A stretch of DNA of 64,000 nt from assembly GCF_022134585.1 (NCBI RefSeq), contig NZ_JAKNCT010000005.1, forward strand, positions 1 through 64,000. The letters run 5' to 3'. The DNA comes from Mesosutterella porci. Lineage in GTDB: Bacteria > Pseudomonadota > Gammaproteobacteria > Burkholderiales > Burkholderiaceae_F. The translations under genes were made by a program, and so were the position numbers. Shown one piece after another: positions 59,187 through 64,000 of the stretch (its first letter is position 1; each line of letters begins with the position of its first letter). Under the pieces are notes generated by a model that searched no databases, was not told where the DNA came from, and saw nothing but the letters and a program-made list of their open reading frames with translations.

Positions 59187-60266
59187 GTGAAACTTGCACC
59201 CATCCTTGCGATCGCTGCACCAGCCATTGTCTTAACGCCATCCTTCCCGGCCCGTGCCGATGTGATTGAACTGAATGACGTCATCGTGACCGCCGCCGGG
59301 CATGAACAGGACACGACCGAAGCGCCGGCCAGCTCCTCGGTGATCACCCAGAAGGAACTCATGACCAAGCCCGCCGCCGACATCGGGCAGGCCGTCGGCG
59401 ACATTCCAGGCGTCGACATTTCCCAGACCAAGATGGGAAACAACCAGATCTCGATCCGAGGTTTCAGTCCTGAGTACACCCTCGTGCTGATCGACGGACG
59501 CAAGCAGAACACCTCCGACGGCATGATCAACAACGGCTTCGACGCAGGCGGCTTCTACATGCCGCCGGTCGGAGCCATCGACCGCATCGAGGTGCTGCGC
59601 GGGCCGGCCTCCGTAACCTACGGCACGGACGCGGTGGGCGGCGTGGTCAACATCATCACGAAAAAGCGCTACGACAAGTTCTCGGGCTCGCTCTCCATCG
59701 AAAGAAAGCAGTTCTTCGAGGACGATACCTGGGGCAACCAGACCGGAGCCTCTGCGGTCCTCGTCATCCCGCTGAAAAAAGGCGTCGCGTCGCTGCAGCT
59801 GCGGGGCCGCTATCTCAACCGCGACGCCTCCGAGATCCTCACCCCGGCCGGCAAATACGCCACGCACTCGCCCTCAAGCGGCTACACCGGAAACTTAGGC
59901 GGACGGCTCGACCTCACGATCAACGAGTCAAACGACATTTACTTCGATGCCGACTACTCGCGCTTTGAAGGCGGCTCCATGAGCACGAGCGCCTATTCCA
60001 TCAAAAACGTCCGGACCTGGGAGAAGGCCAACGCGACTCACGGCGTGGAATCCTCGTTCGAACTGATCCTCAAGCTCAACCCCGAGTACTTCTTCGTGCT
60101 TGACCGCGACGTTCTGGACAACGAGCTCATCGCCTCAACCCGCGCGGCCCGGCAGAAAAAAATCATTTACCTGAACGCTGCGGCCTGGTACCTGTCCGAG
60201 GGCGGCGTTCAGTCCATGAACCTGATGCTCGATGATGTCGCCGGAGCTCTGGGGATGAAGGCATGA
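59187..60266 (+). CDS. In-frame chimera: TonB-dependent siderophore receptor N-terminus fused to a siderophore-binding protein C-terminus
   Basis: I chose GTG 59187, which gives a signal peptide (MKLAPILAIAAPAIVLTPSF...ARA). Residues about 25-290 are a TonB-dependent receptor: TonB box NDVIVTA, plug with GVDISQTKMGNNQISIRGFS and VLRGPASVTYGTDAVGGVVN (about 137-156), then the first barrel strands. Near residue 280-290 the sequence changes to FELILKLNPEYFFVLDRDVL, DNELIASTRAARQKKIIYLN and AAAWYLSEGGVQSMNLMLDD. That is the C-terminal lobe of a CeuE/FatB-type periplasmic siderophore-binding protein. A receptor needs over 20 barrel strands and a binding protein needs two lobes, so neither activity can remain. 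A deletion between two neighbouring genes of one uptake locus would produce exactly this, without breaking the frame. It is probably a fossil, but it may still be translated under Fur control. Confidence 0.8.
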   Translation: MKLAPILAIAAPAIVLTPSFPARADVIELNDVIVTAAGHEQDTTEAPASSSVITQKELMTKPAADIGQAVGDIPGVDISQTKMGNNQISIRGFSPEYTLVLIDGRKQNTSDGMINNGFDAGGFYMPPVGAIDRIEVLRGPASVTYGTDAVGGVVNIITKKRYDKFSGSLSIERKQFFEDDTWGNQTGASAVLVIPLKKGVASLQLRGRYLNRDASEILTPAGKYATHSPSSGYTGNLGGRLDLTINESNDIYFDADYSRFEGGSMSTSAYSIKNVRTWEKANATHGVESSFELILKLNPEYFFVLDRDVLDNELIASTRAARQKKIIYLNAAAWYLSEGGVQSMNLMLDDVAGALGMKA

Positions 60267-61186
60267 CACAGGAAAAAAATTCGTCCGGCATCAGCCGCAG
60301 GACGCTCCTGAAGGGACTTGCTGCCGGAGCGGTTCCCTTAAGCGCGTCCGCCTCCCCCGAAGCCTCCGGCCCGGTCTCGGAGCTGCGGCTCGGGGAGCTG
60401 CGCCGCCTCGACTCCGAGATTCTGGCCGAGCCCCGCCGCCTGCGCGTTCATTTCTCCGCCGAAGCGGCCGCAGCCGCCTGCGCCGGAGCCCCCGTCGCGG
60501 CCTACTACGTGCTGGACGCCGAACGACTTTTCGCTCCCGTCGCAGCGTTCTGCGACTATCTTTCGGGCGGAAAGCTACGCGCACGCGCAGCGGCTTTTGT
60601 GGCCGGGATCGACACCGGAGGGCTGGAGACCCGGTTCCGCGACCTCACGCCGACAGCCTCGAGCGCAGGACGGGACGGGCAATCCGCCCCGGGTGCGCGG
60701 GTCCGGGGCGGCGGCGCCTCCCGCTTCCTCGAGTACCTTGCCCGGGAGCTCGTCCCGGCCGCGGAGTCCACTCTTCCCGACGGCCTGAAGCCAGCTCGAA
60801 GAGCGCTTCTCGGACACTCCCTGGGAGGGCTTTTCACGCTCTCGGCGCTGACCGCAGAAAGGCCCCGGGTCTTTCAGGATTTCATCGCGATCGACCCAAG
60901 CCTGTGGTGGGACCGGGGCAGCACGCTTGGAAACGGAGTGCGGGCCTTGGCCCGGATGCCGGATCGCGCGCTGCAGGGCTCGCGCATCTTCATCGGATTC
61001 GCCTCGGCGCCCCGCACCGGCAACGAGCTGCATCTGAACAAGGCCCGCAGCATCGAAACCGACTGGGGCCCCGCCCTCGCAGCACTGGGAGCGGGGCTGT
61101 CCACCCGCTTCTATCCGGGCGAGACTCACGACACGGTCGCCCTCGCGGGATTTCTGGATGCCCTGAAAGAGATGATGCTTGCCTGA
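60263..61186 (+). CDS. Exported esterase of the IroE/Fes-like siderophore hydrolase group
   Basis: A 307-residue alpha/beta hydrolase. Tat motif SRRTLLKG at about 11-18, cleavage near ASASPEA. Catalytic features: nucleophile elbow GHSLGG (about residue 178-183), the following IDPSLWWDRGSTL block typical of siderophore esterases, and the late His in GETHDTVA (about 292). The long Gly/Arg-rich middle (about 120-150) is unusual. It overlaps the chimeric receptor gene by ATGA, so it belonged to the same Fur-regulated operon. Such enzymes open ferric siderophore esters to release iron. The Asp of the triad is not certain from inspection. Confidence 0.75.
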   Translation: MTQEKNSSGISRRTLLKGLAAGAVPLSASASPEASGPVSELRLGELRRLDSEILAEPRRLRVHFSAEAAAAACAGAPVAAYYVLDAERLFAPVAAFCDYLSGGKLRARAAAFVAGIDTGGLETRFRDLTPTASSAGRDGQSAPGARVRGGGASRFLEYLARELVPAAESTLPDGLKPARRALLGHSLGGLFTLSALTAERPRVFQDFIAIDPSLWWDRGSTLGNGVRALARMPDRALQGSRIFIGFASAPRTGNELHLNKARSIETDWGPALAALGAGLSTRFYPGETHDTVALAGFLDALKEMMLA

Positions 61187-61291
61187 ACGCGCTCAGCCCT
61201 GCCCTGTGGCAATGGCTACCAACGGCATCGTAGACACCGAGGCCTCGGTCGTCATCGCACCCTCTAGACCGTCACGTCATAGGCCTTCGGG

Positions 61292-61624
61292 TTGTATAGC
61301 GCGGCCAGCAGCGGGATCACATTGCCCGAAGGCGTCGCGCTCGAGGACCACGCCGGCGAGACCATGCTGCTTTACACGCACATCGGCTTCTGGTCCGAGC
61401 TCGTGCGCAGGCGCATGCCGAAGACCCGATTCCTGCTTCAGGATGACCGCCGGACACTGCTGGAGCTCATCGGCAGCTCGGGTATCCCCGCCTTTACCAC
61501 GGACATTGACAACCTGAGCCGCAACCTCGGGGGCCGGGTCTGCATTCCCTTTTCCGACCCCGAAGCCCGGGTCGACTACTACCTGGTGTGCCGAAAGGAT
61601 TACTGGCGGCAGCTGCACCTCTAG
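61292..61624 (+). pseudogene. C-terminal remnant of a LysR-type regulator effector domain
   Basis: The frame reads YSAASSGITLPEGVALEDHA, GETMLLYTHIGFWSELVRRR, then RFLLQDDRRTLLELIGSSGIPAF and GGRVCIPFSDPEARVDYYLV and a stop at 61622-61624. This order of strands and the ending PFSDPEAxVxYYLVCRKD look like the last 100 residues of a LysR effector domain. The DNA-binding half is missing, and stop codons precede the fragment closely. It continues the row of broken genes after the Fur box. The assignment is by pattern and only moderately sure. Confidence 0.5.
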
Positions 61625-61868
61625 ATTCGGGAGAAGGACCGGCCGCAGTAAGGGTTATTACTAAAACAAGAAAGGCCCTCCCCCATATGTTGTTGTTCCC
61701 CGACTTCGGCCTAAAAAAGGTTTCCCTTTCTGAACAAGAGCTTTGGGAAACTCTGGGGCGGACGCTGACCACAAGCCTCCAAAAACACTAGAACTAGAAG
61801 AGCGAAACTTACAAAATACAATCCTTAGTCAGCGTGTAGAATGTGCCTTCGTGCGCGGAAGATTGTCC
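61625..61868. other. Gap between the LysR remnant and the nrdD leader
   Basis: Less GC-rich than its surroundings. A short open frame on the plus strand ends at 61791 (tail SEQELWETLGRTLTTSLQKH) but has no ribosome-binding site or recognisable family. I do not call it a gene. The nrdD promoter may lie in the AT-rich part around 61780-61850. Confidence 0.35.
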
Positions 61869-61904
61869 GCGGGTCCGGGCTGGCCCCGGCCCCGCCTTTT
61901 TTTT
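61869..61904 (+). terminator. Intrinsic terminator or attenuator upstream of nrdD
   Basis: GCGGG-T-CCGGG pairs with CCCGG-C-CCCGC around a five-base loop, followed by CTTTTTTTT. It either ends upstream transcription or, if the promoter lies before it, acts as an attenuator in the nrdD leader. Confidence 0.8.
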
Positions 61905-61938
61905 CGCTTCCGCGCTTGCTACTTGCTGAAAAGCTCCC

Positions 61939-62018
61939 GCGGTCCAGGCCTGATCCTCCGGAACTGACCCGCCCGCTCCAAGGTAAGGGCCGTTCTGAAG
62001 AGGACGCCTCGGGACCGC
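61939..62018 (+). ncRNA. Structured leader element of nrdD (candidate cis-regulatory RNA)
   Basis: Five nested helices can be drawn by eye: GCGGTCC (61939-61945) with GGACCGC (62012-62018); AGGC (61946-61949) with GCCT (62006-62009); CCTC (61955-61958) with GAGG (62000-62003); GAAC (61961-61964) with GTTC (61992-61995); ACC (61967-61969) with GGT (61982-61984). The internal loops are asymmetric, as in ligand-binding RNAs. It ends 35 bases before the nrdD start. I do not recognise a known riboswitch class. Confidence 0.45.
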
Positions 62019-62053
62019 AGATTGTGAAAACACGGCTGATAGAGAAAAGAAAA

Positions 62054-64000
62054 ATGGTACAGGTCATCAAAAAAGACGGTTCCCTCGAGAACTTCATCCC
62101 CTCGAAAATCTCGGTTGCGGCCAACAAGGCCGCCTTCCGCTGCGACAAGAAGTTCACCGAGCAGCAGCAGGCGCAGATCGTCGAGGCGGTGCTCAAGAAG
62201 CTCGGCAACCGGGACAAGACCACCGTCTCCGACCTGCACGAAATCGTGATCGCTACCCTCGGGTCCCTGGGCTACGTCGACGTCGCGCAGTCCTACGCCG
62301 AATACCGCTACTACAAGACCCAGTACGCGAAGACCTTCGAGAAGCTGCGCCAGGACGCCGACGACGTGCTGCACCTGGGCGACCGCGAGAACGCGAACTT
62401 CGACTCCGCGCTCGTCTCCACGAAGGGCTCGCTCATCAAGGGCTACCTCACGAAGTCCCTCTACAAGCAGTTCTACCTCTCCAAGCAGGAGAAGGCCCTC
62501 ACCGAGCGCGGAGACATCTACATCCACGACCTGCGCGACATGATCCTCGGGAGCGTAAACTGCTGCCTCTTTGACATCGGCCGCGTCCTCAAGGGGGGCT
62601 TTGAGATGTCCAACGTCGAGTACACGGAGCCGAAGTCGGTGCTCTCGGCGCTGCAGGTCGTGGGCGACCTCACGCTGGTGGCGACCGCACAGCAGTTCGG
62701 GGGCTTCACGCTGCCCGAGCTCGACAAGGTGCTGCTGCCCTACACGCTCAAGACCTACAGGAGCGCCCTTGAGCGCTACAGGGGGCTGGGGCTTGCCGAG
62801 GACAAGTGCCTCGAGCAGGCCGAGAAAGACACCCGCCGCGAGCTAGAGCAGGGCTTCCAGAGCCTCGAGCTCAAGCTGAACACCGTGCCCTCGAGCCGCG
62901 GCGACTTCGCCTTCACGACCGTCACCTTCGGGCAGTGGTCGATCACGAAGACCACGCACGAGGAGCGCAAGTGGCTCGAGGCGATCGACGAGACGCTGCT
63001 GCGCACGCGCCGCAACGGCCACGGCAAAAACCACCAGCCGGTGGTCTTCCCGAAGCTGGTCTACCTCTACGACGAGAACCAGGTGAAGAACGACGACTCG
63101 GGCTACAGCCAGAAACTCTACGAGGAAGGCATCCGCACGTCGGCTGAGTGCATGTACCCCGACTGGCTGTCGCTCTCCTCGAAGTACGGCACCGTCTCGC
63201 ACGAGTTCCAGACCCACGGCGAGATCATCAGCCCGATGGGCTGCCGCGCCTACCTCTCGCCCTGGGCGAACGAGAAGGGCGAGTACATCTCGGTCGGCCG
63301 CTGCAACATCGGCGCGGTCTCGATCAACTTCCCGCTCATCATCAAGTACACGCAGGTAAACTACCCCGACTCCTGGCGCGAGCGCTTCTGGGTCGAACTC
63401 GACCAGAGGCTCGAGGTGATCCGCGCGTTCCTGAAGAAGCGCTATGACGTGATCCGTCACCAGAAGTGCTCCTCGAACCCGCTCGCCTTCACGCAGGGCG
63501 GCTTCTACGAGGGCACAAAGGATCCGGACGACGAGGTGGGGGATCTCGTGCGCTACATGACCGCGTCCTTCGGCGTGGCTGCGCTCGACGAATCCACGTA
63601 CCTGTGGACCGGCCGCCGCCTGGTCGAGGACGAGGGGCGCTTCGGCAGCGAGATCCTCAACCACCTCAAGGCTAAGATCGCGCAGTTCAAGAAGGAGGAC
63701 GGCTACCTCTACGCGATCTACGGCACGCCCGCCGAGAGCTACAGCGGCACGCAGGCCCGCCAGTACGATGCCTACTGCAGGAGCGTCGGGGTTGACAACG
63801 TCTTCGCGCACACGAAGCACTACAACAAGGACTACTTCTCGAACTCCTTCCACGCGAACGTGACCGAGGACATCACACCGTTTGAGAAGCAGGACGCGGA
63901 GTTCCGCAACTTCCACCTCTGCGAAGGCGGGCACATCCAGTACGTGCGGCTCGACAACCCCGAGAACACCGAGGCGGTGAAGGCGGTCATCGAGCGCGGC
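62054..64000 (+). CDS. nrdD: Anaerobic ribonucleoside-triphosphate reductase, partial (runs off the right edge)
   Basis: The first 649 residues of class III ribonucleotide reductase, the oxygen-sensitive glycyl-radical enzyme that makes deoxynucleotides in anaerobes. ATG 62054 follows GAGAAAAGAAAA. An ATP-cone (about 1-95: VQVIKKDGSLENFIPSKISV...TTVSDLHEIV) gives dATP/ATP control. The catalytic barrel follows with IYIHDLRDMILGSVNCCLFD (about 155-174), MGCRAYLSPWANEKGEYISVGRCNIGAVSINFP (about 396-428, holding active-site Cys residues) and the later HQKCSSNPLAFTQGGFYEGT. The glycyl-radical loop and zinc site lie beyond the window, and the activase nrdG would be expected downstream. No frameshift is seen. 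Confidence 0.95.
   Translation, partial: MVQVIKKDGSLENFIPSKISVAANKAAFRCDKKFTEQQQAQIVEAVLKKLGNRDKTTVSDLHEIVIATLGSLGYVDVAQSYAEYRYYKTQYAKTFEKLRQDADDVLHLGDRENANFDSALVSTKGSLIKGYLTKSLYKQFYLSKQEKALTERGDIYIHDLRDMILGSVNCCLFDIGRVLKGGFEMSNVEYTEPKSVLSALQVVGDLTLVATAQQFGGFTLPELDKVLLPYTLKTYRSALERYRGLGLAEDKCLEQAEKDTRRELEQGFQSLELKLNTVPSSRGDFAFTTVTFGQWSITKTTHEERKWLEAIDETLLRTRRNGHGKNHQPVVFPKLVYLYDENQVKNDDSGYSQKLYEEGIRTSAECMYPDWLSLSSKYGTVSHEFQTHGEIISPMGCRAYLSPWANEKGEYISVGRCNIGAVSINFPLIIKYTQVNYPDSWRERFWVELDQRLEVIRAFLKKRYDVIRHQKCSSNPLAFTQGGFYEGTKDPDDEVGDLVRYMTASFGVAALDESTYLWTGRRLVEDEGRFGSEILNHLKAKIAQFKKEDGYLYAIYGTPAESYSGTQARQYDAYCRSVGVDNVFAHTKHYNKDYFSNSFHANVTEDITPFEKQDAEFRNFHLCEGGHIQYVRLDNPENTEAVKAVIERG

Noticed and set aside
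61588-61791. Small plus-strand frame upstream of nrdD
   Set aside because: No ribosome-binding site, no recognisable family and overlap with the LysR remnant; treated as non-coding.
62843-63934. A 363-codon open frame on the minus strand
   Set aside because: Antisense of nrdD, which is unambiguous.

Overview
The window is GC-rich, densely coded chromosomal DNA from an anaerobic or microaerobic Gram-negative bacterium. My best guess is a betaproteobacterium of the Sutterellaceae type (Sutterella, Parasutterella or Mesosutterella). This rests on the gene content: several Tat-exported flavocytochrome-c-like reductases with small tetrahaem cytochromes, TtrS-like sensor kinases, DASS carriers, NrdD, fused FeoAB and few sugar genes. 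The taxon is an inference; no rRNA or other marker gene is present. I saw no tRNA, rRNA, CRISPR array or prophage.

Layout. 1-9.6 kb is a decayed accessory region: an AlbA_2-type regulator/helicase gene broken by a stop codon, a frameshift and an IS3 remnant; a secreted endonuclease I; a scrap of a phosphoethanolamine transferase; a DUF2721 membrane protein; a large autotransporter; and a dead ISL3-family element with recognisable terminal inverted repeats. 9.8-14.3 kb holds a MarR / HlyD / ABC-2 permease efflux operon with a clear operator-like palindrome, then an NhaC-type antiporter. 14.7-25.5 kb is the first respiratory region: flavoreductase A plus cytochrome, a DASS carrier behind a textbook sigma-54 promoter, flavoreductase B plus cytochrome, and, divergent from B, a sensor kinase, a response regulator and flavoreductase C. 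25.5-36.8 kb carries two double universal-stress proteins, a dead phosphoethanolamine transferase gene, AEC, Na/Pi and DASS transporters, a nitroreductase, an ACT-domain protein, a LysR regulator and two coupled CYTH-type proteins. 37-38.7 kb is glnK-amtB with its own sigma-54 promoter. 38.9-43.6 kb is the second respiratory region: flavoreductase D, cytochrome, sensor kinase and regulator.

43.6-53.6 kb has an AlkZ-related protein, GltS, FeoAB with a tiny Cys-rich partner that is easily missed, a deleted M20 peptidase, a calcineurin-like phosphoesterase, MarC, Tag and a pair of small lipoproteins, the second coupled to an MBL-fold hydrolase. 53.6-58.8 kb is a periplasmic-type [FeFe]-hydrogenase (HydA, Tat-tagged HydB, cytochrome b anchor) with maturases HydF and HydE but no HydG. 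59-61.6 kb is a wrecked siderophore locus under a Fur box. It includes an in-frame chimera of a TonB-dependent receptor and a periplasmic binding protein. The window ends inside nrdD, which has a strongly structured leader.

Taken together, the genes describe a cell that oxidises H2 (and other donors) and passes electrons through periplasmic c-type cytochromes to several organic acceptors. Each acceptor system probably has its own sensor. All four flavoreductases lack the arginine that protonates fumarate in flavocytochrome c3, so fumarate is an unlikely substrate. These orphan-substrate respiratory modules are the most promising candidates for an undescribed system here.
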